In this document: positions 11,328 through 22,159 of the stretch, piece by piece
Layout of the letters: each line of letters begins with the position of its first letter
Position numbering within the stretch: position 1 is the first letter of the stretch
Source: Hymenopellis radicata
Taxonomy: Eukaryota; Basidiomycota; Agaricomycetes; Agaricales; Physalacriaceae
Direction: 5' to 3'
Length of the DNA: 63,781 bases
NCBI GenBank assembly: GCA_015501595.1
Contig: JADNRX010000312.1
Location: 1-63,781 of the forward strand
Notes under the pieces: generated by a model
The model's database searches: none
What the model saw: only the letters and a program-made list of their open reading frames with translations
Told to the model about the DNA's origin: nothing
Made by a program: the position numbers and the translations under genes

Positions 11328-13116
11328 TTAGGGGGTGGGCGGAGGGACGATAATAATTGTCCCAAGACTCCCTCTAAACTGAACGATCAAATCCATCCCG
11401 TCCTCGCATAGTCCACGAAGAACAGAAATTTCGTGGTCATCGAATACAGCTACATGTATACGCATCTCGGGGCGTGCCCAGTGCCCCTGGAATTTCGCAC
11501 CTAGACCAAAGTGGAACTTCTCAAGTTTTGATAGCCCGACCTCATTGCCTGCGTGCCGGGCTTTGAGCATAGCAACAAAGCCATCATGAGGTTCAAGGTA
11601 AGGCATACACTCCACGTCCAGACGACCATTCGCCTCGATGTCGAGCGAGACTAGTCGAGGGAGGAAAGTGACGGTATGCCCTGGGACAACCTCTAGAGCT
11701 CTCATAACGTCCATGATTTGGGTTATACTCCAACCATCTAATCTACCGTCTTCAAGTTCCCTGTCGTCGTCATCGTAAGATCGGTCACGAAGTGTCGATG
11801 CCGCCTCCAGCTGCAGCGTAGCAAGTTTAGTGGTCTGAGAAAGAATGGAGAGGAGAAGATGGGGTTCAGAGCGATGTAGAGTTAACGGCACCGCAATAAT
11901 CCGGAGCTCGGTGAGATTGCTTGCGCAATTGGAACGTTGGATGAGGCAATAGAAGGAGTAGAGTGTATCAGGATTAAGATCATCACCAAATCTCTGGTAA
12001 AGAGCAGCTACTTCCAGCCGGGGCAAAGTGAGAGAATCGAGGAGATAGGGATAGGTCGCGGTCAGGTCGCGAAGGGATGGGAGAGTGAGGGATTGCAGGA
12101 GTGGGTCTTGCGCGGGCTCGCTCACTAAATCCACAAGAAGGATTTCAAGCAACGAACACTGCCCAATCAAGTCCGCATAGGCTCTGAGATTATCGCCAAG
12201 CCAATTGTCGTACAAACACAAGCATGTAATTTGTTTTATCGGAAGCTCGACCATATGAAGATCCGCTCCGATGAGGGTTACCTTCACCAGACGTGGACAA
12301 TCCTTGAATGCCGATATAATGTCAGAGTCCATAGCGCCTACGGAGTTGAAATCCAAGAGTTCAAGCTGAGGCAGCCGCCCGCGAAGAGGTGCATACAGTA
12401 CATCTGGGCTGACTTCGTGGTAATCAACCAGACGCGCTGTGCGCCATCGATGAGATTCTGCAAACACCTTCTCTCGCATACGGTGTAGGAAAGGAAGATC
12501 CTCAATGTTGTTTTGGTCCAATTCCTGACCAACGCTGATATCCAGCAAATGCTGGTGGGAGCTCAAGGACAAAGGCTAGGAGTTCTACACCCCTCTCAGA
12601 TGCTGGCCAGGATAATGGGGATTTAAGCACAATAGACGACCAGCACGAATGGAGAGAGAAAGCAAGATTGCGCCAGGTCTGGCACACCTGGCTGAGTCGC
12701 CAAATGGTGCGGAATGGCCAAACCGTACTGAAACGCCAGTCGAGGCCTTCGTCGTTCAAGGAGTGTGCATACAGGAAGATCTCGGACCAGATCTCCTGGG
12801 GAATACGGCGCCGTGTGGAAATGATATTTCTATAACTCTGCTGGACGGTGTATAGCGCGTCTCGCTGCTGCTCTAGGGACTGGAGCACAAGACGCGCAGC
12901 ATCGATTGTGGTACTAATCGCTGCAATATCCCGCTCAACGACAGGCAGGATGGTCGCTTGGATATCGGAAAGTTCTGCGTCTGCTGGCGGAAGGTTGCAG
13001 ACGGCAAGGTGGTGGAAAGGAAGAAAGGTTTCGTCTTCTAAATAGACGCTACGTCGGGGCCGGGCCCCACACAACAAGCAAGTCGATTCCATGAAAACGT
13101 CTGCCAGTGATAACAA
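11328..13116 (-). pseudogene. F-box/LRR-type protein, one frame break
   Basis: The first frame (13116-12502) has a Cys pair (CLLCGARP), the F-box family lead-in (LAVCNLPPADAELSDIQATI), a coiled segment (LQSLEQQRDALYTVQQSYRN), and an F-box core RIPQEIWSEIFLYAHS...IWRLSQVCQTWRNLAFSL. The second frame (12572-11328, 414 codons) continues with HQHLLDISVGQ, HRWRTARLVDYHEV, YAPLRGRLPQLELLDF and leucine-rich repeats to the end. Aligning with the copy at 4.9-5.5 kb places the change of frame at about 12562-12568. There one extra base would explain it, and no intron fits. The gene is otherwise full length, about 600 residues, so it may be active if the break is a consensus error. Confidence 0.75.
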
Positions 13117-13879
13117 TCAGATGACATTCCCGCGAAGTAAATGCAAACCAACCAGGCGCCCTAACAGATAGCTGAGTTGGAACAAGACAGACGCTCTTAG
13201 ATGAGCTGGAATGCTGATGGTGGATGTTAGAAGAAATTTAAATAGGCCTCTTGGAATAATGAACACATGCGTGTGCTCTGAATCGTCGTGGGCAACGGCG
13301 TGTTTCCTGCCGGATGTGTGAATAGGTAATACGAGCACCATGAAGAAGAGAACACACCCTTTTTGGAGATTACTTGTGCTTTCAGCGAACAAGATGGAGG
13401 GCTTATGATGTATGATGATGAACGTCCGAAGCGAAGTTGATCACGAGGTTTCCTTTATGTCTTCGGCACTCACGTTTCCCCAAAGAGCAGCGTTTTCGGC
13501 GCGTATGTTTGATCTCCTCCGGCGCAACGGTACATTACTGACGGTCGGGCCAGGTCTATATCGCCTCACTTACCTTCGAGCTTGTCCAGTTGACATGTTT
13601 CGCCCACCCAACAATTTCTCGCACCTTACCTTTCTTTGTTCCATTCCTCAGTTCCACATATTGTCGCCTGAGGACAGTCAAGAGCTGTATGTTTTGTTTC
13701 ATCTCTTGACTTTTCTTATTTAATTACTTACCCTCCCTTGTACTTACCATACTATCATAATAATTTTGGGTTGGAGCCCCAGCGACGGGGCTGTCGTCCG
13801 AGTTAAACGATGCAAGGAGATGACGCCCAGCTTTCGATCCACGTGAGGGCATTGATCCTTTCTTCAGACCATCATCGAC
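13117..13879. other. Intergenic stretch, no gene seen
   Basis: Upstream flank of the F-box/LRR gene and left boundary of segmental copy 3. A plus-strand frame at 13412-13723 has no recognisable motif. Nothing else is supported. Confidence 0.4.
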
Positions 13880-14001
13880 CCGTCAGACGTCTTCTTCGGC
13901 CGCGCCGCTAACAGCCTCAAATTTCATCTAAAAGGCCGTTCATTGTTCATGTACGATGCTACGTCTATCACATCCTACTCACTGTCCATTAGATATCACA
14001 G

Positions 14002-14214
14002 ATGTCATCGTCGCAGTGTCCACAATCTGGGCCGTTCCTGCAAGAGAGCCTTCATTACGAGCTTGAATACCATACCTCTGTTCCTCTCCAACGCTTTCTT
14101 GCATCGAATATCCCGGCAACGAATGAAGAGATCACGCACGTCCAGACCACCTTCATATTTCATCGCGATCGTGCCTTGATTTGGTGCGTTTTCATTCTTC
14201 ATCGTGCCATCTGA
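14002..14214 (+). pseudogene. F-box protein remnant, copy 3 (N-terminus only)
   Basis: The ATG at 14002 starts MSSSQCPQSGPF and reads through SVPLQRFLASNIPATNEEI, clearly the N-terminus of the F-box gene at 4.9-5.5 kb. The frame then ends, and no F-box or leucine-rich part follows; unrelated sequence replaces it. It is the most reduced of the three partners. Confidence 0.75.
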
Positions 14215-15170
14215 CATGCTAATAGGTACATTCAGATTATCCTGCACCAATCATCACGCCGTGCTCTTGATTAACAGACTCTCGCATGTGCGATGAAGGA
14301 ACTCAACCCCGCCTCGGCAACACTAGCTAAAATCGCGTCGGTTCTAAATGAGCCGCCTCAGCAATGTCCGCTGACTTTTTGCCTGACATCGATGTTGTCG
14401 AGGGCCGCCTTCGCTTACTTCTCGACGAGTCTGGACGTCTTCGGCGCGCCGTTACCGACAAGCAATATCCTCCAGCAGTCTCCAATGTACCGCTCCACAC
14501 TAGTCCGACTGCCGCCGCCGATAGAGTATTAGGAAAACGTCGACGGGCTGATGACAACTGCACCATCCCCCGAGAAAAAGCAGAAGCGGCATGATTCATA
14601 CATTAATATGTCTATGCTCATTGCTAGTGAAGTTAAATGAATTCCCTTCTGTTCTGCTTACTATTTACCACTTAGTCGACTGCAGTCAGACTCTTCCTGC
14701 CAGAATTCCTGAGGAATAAGAAGACCAACCACGTCACCGACGACCAATGTCTGGTAAACATCTCCTGCTTTCCTCCCCTTTTTACGAGCTTTTGACTTTG
14801 GACAGGCCGAATGGAAGACTGTTTGTTGGCAACAGAGCGTGCCCTCGCTCACCTGTCCTTGGCGCCCTCTTGAAGGCACCACCGCCGACTGAGGGATGAG
14901 TGCCGTGTCTGACCTTTGTGCGTACTGCGTGCGCTTTCCCTCTGGCTTCCCAGGCAGTCTGCTCACGACCCAACTGGCGACTTCCCTCCCAAAGTGGATT
15001 TGAAAACCGCAAGTTCGGTGCAGCGTCTGGTGGCACGGGTGGACGTCCGCTTGTCATGGACGCAGACCCAGCATTCAATGACATGGTTTATGACCAGGTT
15101 CATGACGATGTTCAATTTGCGAAAGGAGAGACAGAGGTCGTCCAGGTTCGTTATTCGATATTCGAACGCG

Positions 15171-15178
15171 TATATAAA
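15171..15178 (+). promoter_or_regulatory. TATA box of ice-binding gene copy 3
   Basis: TATATAAA, 98 bp upstream of the ATG at 15269, in a flank shared by all three copies. Confidence 0.6.
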
Positions 15179-15268
15179 CCCCTGGAGAACGGGCAATTTC
15201 TTCAGCTTCACCCAGCCCCCAGTCTTTCTAACAGCAAAAGCCAAGTTCGAATTTGCTCTCTGTCTACC

Positions 15269-16290
15269 ATGATCTCCAGCGTATTCATCATCTCTTTCCT
15301 GGTACTTACACCCTCACCTCATGTACATTTCCCGCACTGACCGAGGTTTTCTTGCGGGCAGGCTGCTCTCGCCAACGTCGTCGTCGCCCTTGGTCCCGCG
15401 GCCGTCAACCTCCGCACCGCCGGCAACTACGCCATCCTCTCTAAAAGCGGAGTCTCGACAGTCCCGCCCTCGATCATCAGTATGTTGTTTTTACTGCATC
15501 GCTGTACAGCTGATGGACTCGGCTTCTCCCTCTAGCTGGAAATGTGGCAGTCAGCCCCATTGCAGCCATCGCCCTGACGGGGTTCTCCCTCAACCTCGAC
15601 TCGACCGGGCAGTTTTCGACTTCCACTCAAGTCGCGGGGAAGCTCTACGCCGCGACGTACTCAGTACCTACGCCGGCCACCCTCACCGCCGCCATCGGAG
15701 ACCTCGGCACTGCGTATACTGACGCGACGGGGCGCTCGAACCCGGATTTCACTAATCTCGGCAGCGGTTAGTACTCGCTTGCATCGGGGAATTGACCATA
15801 ATTCTATTCTGTTCTACTACTAGGCACCATCAGCGGCCTCGTCCTCACGCCTGGTCTCTACACATGGAGCACCGCGCTCAGCATCACCGGGGATGTCACC
15901 ATCTCGGGCAGCGCCAGCGACAGTAAGGACATTTCTTCATACCACATCCCCGTCAGCTCACGAAGAAATGATCCACAGCCTGGATCTTTCAGGTGGCCCA
16001 GACGATGCTCGTCGCGGCGGGCAAGAAGATCGTTCTCGTCGGCGGCGCGCAGGCGAAGAACATTGTGTGGGTCGTCTCGGGATCTGTCACCGCCGGCGCA
16101 GGAGCTCACCTCGAGGGCGTGATTCTCGGCAAGACGTCCATCACGCTGCAGACTGGTGCGACGGCTAACAGCTGGCTCCTTGCTCAGACGTTCGTCGCGC
16201 TTCAAAAGGTACGCGCCACTTACTATCTGTTTTTAATCTTAAAGGGAATCTCATGCTGTTGCACCTGTACAGGCTACCGTCACGAATTAA
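15269..16290 (+). CDS. Ice-binding protein (DUF3494), copy 3, complete
   Basis: Six exons fit exactly: 15269-15301, 15362-15479, 15536-15766, 15824-15922, 15979-16208 and 16273-16290. They give 729 nt, that is 242 residues plus stop. Residues 1-21 or so form a signal peptide (MISSVFIISFLAALANVVVA). The mature part has NLRTAGNYAILSKSG, AVSPIAAIALTGFSLNLDS, IGDLGTAYTDATGRSNPDF, GLVLTPGLYTWSTALSITGD, TWIFQVAQTM, KNIVWVVSGSVTAGAGAHLE, GVILGKTSITLQTGATANSW and a short ATVTN tail. This is a single complete DUF3494 domain. All introns have GT...AG ends. The protein is expected to be extracellular and to limit ice growth or recrystallisation (family knowledge). The genome therefore keeps at least two intact copies here. 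Confidence 0.93.
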
Positions 16291-16410
16291 AATGTGGATT
16301 GGCTTTTCTTTGAGATTCCGGTAGTCCGTTTTGTCTGTGTACTAGTAGTACTGTCATCCATGCTTTAGTCCCAAGTATCCAAGTCAAGATGCACCCTCAG
16401 TACAGTACGT

Positions 16411-16858
16411 GAGGGTTTCTTCGTGCTGGAGCTTGTTTTTCTTTGAAATCCACGTTGATATATCCCAACTCAGTTTCCCGGAACAAGAAGTAGATGAGCA
16501 GCGGTTCCACGCGAGTAGCTATGCGCATGAGATGTAAGTCAACCGCGGGAATACTATCGTTAACGATCTTACCTGATATAGTTCCGGCATGATTACCGCA
16601 AAGAACTGAGAACCGTACAGATGTGATTCAGGTCAAAGTACTAATCGGAGGAAGAGGTAAAGTATCCGGAGGAGCCTTGTAGTACTTACACCCCGTTTTA
16701 TATCCACAAACACCCGCAATCAATCTGCCACCACAGCAATTGTTCGACCTGCTCTAGAAGTATAGATAGTCAAGAATTTGACGCGACTTCCGAGAAGTCG
16801 AAGGTTAATTCGACTGCGATGAAGATTGAAACTCAATTTTATTCAAAGCGACGGAACA
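16411..16858. other. Intergenic stretch, no gene seen
   Basis: Short AT-rich spacer between the inverted segment and the next gene. No frame or repeat is supported. Confidence 0.4.
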
Positions 16859-17708
16859 TTAGGGGCGGTCGAATTCTAGCCCTAGCGCCCCCCGCAGAAT
16901 CGCACCCTCATAAATAATTCCCTCTTCGATATAAGCCCCACCACAGACCATAGGAGAATGCACGGGCAGCATACGAGCCACATTCCGTATATATATCCTC
17001 TCCAACGACCTCGGAAACTTCCACCCATTCAGCCCCGACTCCATTTCACGCATCCCCATCGCAAATTCGAGGTTCTGCAAATGCAATAAACCCGATAAAT
17101 CAAACGCTAAACACACAAAACGTGAGCACATTGCACAAGAAGTAAACAAAAGGAGCACTAACCATCGCGCTGTACAAAAAATAGCCTAACATCCCCAACG
17201 TCTCCATATTGCCTTGAATCAGAGACGTTGCCTCTCCCAGATGACACGTCGACCACACGCTGGCGGTTTCCATTTCCAGGTACTCCAGTGTCCCGATGAG
17301 GTTACTCCCCAACCAGCGCACAAGATCATTGTTCCACCCAACTACGCGCAGACTGCGTAAGCAGGGCGCGCCCAATCTGAGATCACGCAACCCAGAGAGC
17401 GATGCGTCCGGTAAATCCAGTCCACCAAGCTCGATACTGAGCCCGGAGAGCCGCGGGAAAGAGCAGGCAAGCGCGCGCATGAAACTCGTAATATCTTGAT
17501 ACGAGGCGCAAAGCACTTTGAGGTCGGTGAGATCCGGGAAATACTGGGCGAACATTCCGACGAGTGATGGGTCGTTCTCCACCGCGCCCAAGCGAAGTAT
17601 GGTTCCCTTGACTTTGAGGGCATGCAGCAATTTGCGGTAGCGACTCGCATGGCGAGACGTGGAAATGTCAAGAAAAGCAGGTGGAGTTTTGGCTCGCTGA
17701 TCATTCAC
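16859..17708 (-). CDS. LRR/F-box-like protein, 5' end unresolved
   Basis: Two exons are supported: 17708-17163 and 17074-16859, joined in phase 0 across a GTTAGT...TTGCAG intron. They encode about 253 residues. The sequence has successive leucine-rich segments (FPDLTDLKVLCASY, FPRLSGLSIELGGLDLP, LSGLRDLRLGAPCLRSLRVV, LIGTLEYLEMETAS, LLGLEF-like end), as in the C-terminal halves of Agaricomycete F-box proteins. The frame is open upstream of 17708 (KLNRFVND...), so the true start and any F-box lie in an exon not identified. It may be a partial gene. It faces the Helitron. Confidence 0.55.
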
Positions 17709-18094
17709 AAACCGATTTAGTTTGTGTTTTAGGGTGTGTTGTAAAAACGACTTAAGACGTCATCTCCGCCAACGTATTACTTAACGCTTTGACTTTGTTT
17801 GTTTTCCCTTGCTTCCGAACCGCCTCCACTACACCTACTTTGCGAAAGTAAAGTAACTCCATTTTCTGTTTTATAGCCTGCGCGCGGGGCGGAGACGCCA
17901 ATGAGAGACGTCAGTGATACGTTTGTATGATCATGAAATACTCCTTTTCTGGATCCTTTTTTTAGTCGTGACCCGGACTTCTACCGAATCGGCCGACGGA
18001 CCCGACATGTGTAAGAGCCAGGCTTTTGGTGTCTCAGGAATAATTATTCGCCTCTCCTTACTACCGACATGGAGAATCGTCATAAACGTAGCAA
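17709..18094. other. Possible 5' flank of the Helitron
   Basis: No gene. The 5' terminus of the Helitron (expected to begin with TC after an A) should lie here, but I could not fix it by eye. Confidence 0.35.
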
Positions 18095-19233
18095 TTGCCC
18101 ATCGACCACGCACGAACCCCCGGCAAACGCCACAAGCAATCCCATGTTACAGATCACGGTAACGCCCTTAACTTGCTATGTTGGGCTGCCATTCACATAT
18201 TAACAACAGGCTCATTTGCGTTCGGATTAGACGATGATTTGAAGAGGGCTGTCCTGCTACACGCCGTTCGAACTGCGTCGTCGAATGATGTGGTAGCTAG
18301 TCTTGCCAACGATCACAACATTACCTTCATGGATAACAACGATCTTCGTGTTAACGTTTCTGTGCACTCTTGTACCCTTCAGTGCTCTGTTCGGCTCCGC
18401 GACCTTAGCTCATTCACCATGTCGTTGAATACGGCGTCAGGGCCGGATGACGCTTCCGGTACTAATCGCCCTCTCCTTCAAGTCGTAGTAACTAACATGT
18501 GGAATCTAGTATACGATATGACCTTGTCCAACGATGAGAAGACGCATGTCCTCCGCACCATGCTTTCCCACTCCCTTCTCCGCGCGACTTACAGCCAACT
18601 TGTAAGCATTGCTGTCGATCATGGCCTTCGACGACGGAAACGCGACATTATCTGGCAAGATCTACTCGTCCATTCATGCTCTTGGTCTTGTCTAATACAT
18701 CGAGCTGACGCCGTGGCATCCGGTCATTCACTAGTTCCACTTGATGCGATGATGGATGAGCGTCCAGCCGGTATCCCCCCCGTCGATGCAAGACTTGCGG
18801 GCGGTCCAAATGATGGTAAGGCTTCACGCCTATCCCCCACGGCAATAATTGATGATTCTAAACAGACTACGATTATGCGCTAAGTAGGGAAGATAAAGTA
18901 TTTACATTCCAGTTCTTGCTCCGCTCGAGCCTACGATTCGCATCGTATGCGGTATTGTTAGCTGTCGCTACGGAACACGGCATTAATCGACAACGTCACG
19001 ATTTACTTCGACAAGCAATGAATAATCATGACTGTTGCTGGAATTGTCTCATCCGTCGAAAAGATTTTTTTGCAGCTAAGCAACTTCCTCCGGAAATGGC
19101 CACCGAGGACGAGGTGGAGGCCCCTGGCGAATGCGATGCCGCTATTGATGACGCCGCTTGGTGGAAGGACCACTGGCCGCAGGTAGAGTCGTGGGACACA
19201 CTAAAGACTGTATGTTCGTTGCTCAGTACATAA
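18095..19233 (+). pseudogene. Helitron protein N-terminus with three HxCx3C repeats
   Basis: Frames 18095-18883 and 18916-19233 contain a roughly 60-residue unit three times. Each unit has a helix-like stretch (LLHAVRTASSNDVVASLAND, MLSHSLLRATYSQLVSIAVD, LLRSSLRFASYAVLLAVATE) followed by an HxCx3C signature: HSCTLQC, HSCSWSC, HDCCWNC. The regular spacing suggests a repeated small metal-binding module at the front of the transposon protein. It may help recognise the element's own ends (inference). A GT...AG intron of ordinary size must join the two frames around 18840-18912. Confidence 0.6.
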
Positions 19234-19318
19234 CGGCCATTGCTTACCATATGAATATACACCCAAATAGCTGCTATCTGAATCACGCGCATCTACGTCT
19301 TCAACTGCTCTTGCCCGG

Positions 19319-20108
19319 ATGGCTTGTTCATTTTGTGGGTTCAACGAGTTGGCGGATCGCATCCATTCGTGGGAGCCTTCGGAATTAAACACGACATTAT
19401 TGGAGACTGCTGCAGCTCACTTGCGCCAGCACTTCAATACCCCCGAAATAGAGCCATATCGCATTTTCGATGGACGTCTGCGTGCATGTGCTACCTGCTA
19501 TCGCTGTATCAAGCATCACGCATTCATCAGCATCCCAATCTACGCTTGGGCGAATGGATGTTGGGTTGGCGACGTGCCGGAAGAGCTCGCAGGACTTACC
19601 TTTGCCGAGGAAATTGTCATTGCGCGGGCTCACGCTACGAAGTCATGGATCAAACTGAATGCGGAGCATTCCTGTCTACGACAGCGAGCAGCTTCAGGCA
19701 ACGTTTGCCTTCATCCCCACGAAATTATTGAGCTCACATCGAAGCTTCCCTTACCTATGACATCGTTATTCGACGAGATCGTAGTCATAGTGGTTACCGA
19801 TGGCGCAGCAGCTACGGCAGAAATGTTCGAACGTACTCCTCTGCTTGTCAGGCGCGACAAGGTTTTCCAAGCCTTGTGGTGGCTTAAACGACATAATCGT
19901 CTCTATCGCGACATTGAAATTGACTGGCCCGCGCTTTATGGGTATAATCCTAATGGCCACGTTGCATTCCCAGTTCAGCACGTCGCCGACAATGCTACTA
20001 TGCAAGGACAGTCTACCACGTATACGGGCATGGCATCGACACCACCGAATCTATATTCGCCATCAGGCGCGAGGAATCAGCGGAACAAATCCCTCTATCT
20101 AGCACAGG
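19319..20108 (+). pseudogene. Helitron protein, DUF6570-like region
   Basis: Starts near a CSFCGFNELADRIH motif and continues with RLRACATCYRCIKHHAFI, PIYAWANGCWVGDVPEELAG, LTFAEEIVIARAHATKSWIK, ALWWLKRHNRLYRDIEIDWP and ALYGYNPNGHVAFPVQHV. This is the order typical of the DUF6570 region that precedes Rep in fungal Helitron helicases. Four cysteines in CSFCG and CATCYRC could bind zinc. An intron, GTGAAT...CTAAG, at about 20109-20155 leads in frame to the Rep exon. Confidence 0.8.
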
Positions 20109-20155
20109 TGAATAGCTCATGTGTATACATATAATTACTCAACACTCCGCTCTAA

Positions 20156-22015
20156 GGGATGTTTGATGTGGAACAGGCCGAGTCGGCTCTCAATCTTCGA
20201 AAGATCCAAGCTCTTAGAGACCTTCACGCTGACAAGCGTTTCATTAAAACGTCGCAATCTAGTGATACCATTAATACACGACACAACCCAGATGCGTACG
20301 CTTTGCTTTGGCCTACCCTATTTCCGTACGGAGTGGGCATGTTTGAAGCCGAGTTGGACCGTACTAAAGGCTGTCACCCCATTCACCTAAAGTCGCAGGT
20401 GTCCCACTATCTTCAGCTTGCGGATTCTCGTTTCCAAACACATCTATCCTTCATCTTCATCATGCAGAACCTGATGATGGTTCGTCGGTCGAGCTATCAG
20501 TCACGACTAGCCGTTCGTCGGGGCTGGTGGACGAAAGCCATGGCGGCCATGGCGCTCGTTAACGATGAAACCCTGAAGCATGTTGCCGAAGTACTCGCCA
20601 CCAAGAAAGCTCGAAAAGACTTCTCGCCGTTTACCGCAGAAACTGTTGGAGAACGTGCAGCTCTCGAGTTGCTTAAATATGTAGAATATTGTTCGGATCA
20701 CATTGAAGGATCTACCGGCGAGATCAGAGGCATGAGAAATGAGATTCGCGCGCTGTGCCGAGATTCTGGAACTCCATCTATTTTTTTCACACTCAATCCC
20801 GCCGACACGTACAATCCCCTATGCTCTTTTTTATCCGGCCACGATATCGATCTTGATACGCTATTCGACAAACCCGATTCCACGTTTTCTGCATTCGATC
20901 GAGGACGGCATCTTGCAGCAAATCCCGTTGCAGGAGCTCAGTTTTTCCAGCTCATGGTTGATCAGCTTTTAAACACTTTTCTGGGTACCACCCGACCGTC
21001 ACGTCGCGGCGTGTTTGGACGCGTAAAGCACTATTATGGCGTTGTCGAGGCACAAAATCGGGGGTCCTTGCATTTACACATCCTAGTATGGCTAGAAGGC
21101 GCACTCTCACCACTTAATATTCAGAAAAGAGCAGAGAACGATGATGAATTCAAATTGAGAATGTTCGCGTGGTTGGACTCGGTGTTCAAGTACGAATTTC
21201 CATCCGGCGCACCGGACCAGTCATCTCTAAACAAGGACGACAAGAACAGCATTCTCAGTCGTCCCCCACATCCTTCCCTGCCTAGCTTTGACGAGAGTTG
21301 GCCGTTGTACCTGTCAAAAGTGTTGATGGCCGTTGGTCAAATTCACTCTCATAGCGACACGTGTTTTAAAAAGATCACACGTGCTTACGCGATGTTGACC
21401 CCGACGAACGAGATCTTCTCTGTCGCTTTTTTTATCCACAGGACCTCGTTGAGTCTACATATATGGATGAAGGGGACGCATATTCTTTCGCCGCCTTCAT
21501 CAATTTATGGTTGGTCATAACCCTATCGTCACGGGCGGCTGTCAGTGCAATACTGATGGCAAATTCATTGGATCGGACCATTTGGCATGGCGCTAAGCGT
21601 ATACATGACAAGCTACACCGCGAAGTCATCTCTAGACTCCGCAGTCGTTATGAGTGCGTTGGTTGCCGCCTTATCAGCAATGGGACAGCATATGGCGAAT
21701 GCAGATGAGGAACAATGTCGACGGTTGCTAATGAAGACGCTCAACCAGATGAATAGCCGACGAGAGCTGTCTGGACAGCAGGTCGCGTCCAGTATTATTG
21801 GCATCCCCAACCACTTTACAGACTGCGCGTTCGTCAAGGTATATTGGTCGAGCATGCTTGGTTGGCTGTCGCCATCCATCTTTCGAGACGAATCAGCTCC
21901 CGAATCCTCCACTTCCGCGGATGATGACAATGAAGATGAGTCGACATCCGAACCCCCGCAAGTTATTCATTATGTCACTCTTATTATTATTGCTCACATA
22001 TGGTCACTTTATTAG
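20156..22015 (+). pseudogene. Helitron Rep (HUH endonuclease) domain, frame-broken
   Basis: Rep nicks and joins DNA during rolling-circle transposition. The first frame (20159-21520) has the Helitron-like N-terminal block (YALLWPTLFPYGVGMFE, SHYLQLADSRFQTHLSFIF) and the HUH motif in GSLHLHILVWLEG (His codons at 21070 and 21076). The reading then changes frame near 21368-21372 (five A) and again near 21472-21475 (four G). It then resumes as RRLHQFMVGHNPIVTGGCQC and, after one more shift near 21584, VYMTSYTAKS. The Tyr pair with three residues between (codons at 21602 and 21614) matches the two catalytic tyrosines of Helitron Rep. All key residues survive; only the frame is broken. Confidence 0.85.
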
Positions 22016-22159
22016 CGCAATTGACGAGAGCCTGTCTGGGGCTGAACCGTTAGATCTTCAGGATACCTTAGTCGCCTTCAACCATGCTCGTTCAGAACCG
22101 CCCCATCTTCCGTCATTTACGATGTTCTATATCGTCCGTCGGAGCTCGAAACCATTTGT

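Larger units (their letters stand above)
13880..16410 (+). repeat. Segmental duplication, copy 3, inverted
   Basis: Same order of parts as copies 1 and 2 (F-box remnant, spacer, ice-binding gene, 3' flank) but on the plus strand. The spacer at 14640-15035 aligns with the reverse complement of 3945-4320 and 7538-7990. About 400 bp at 14215-14640 is unrelated to the other copies. Confidence 0.75.
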
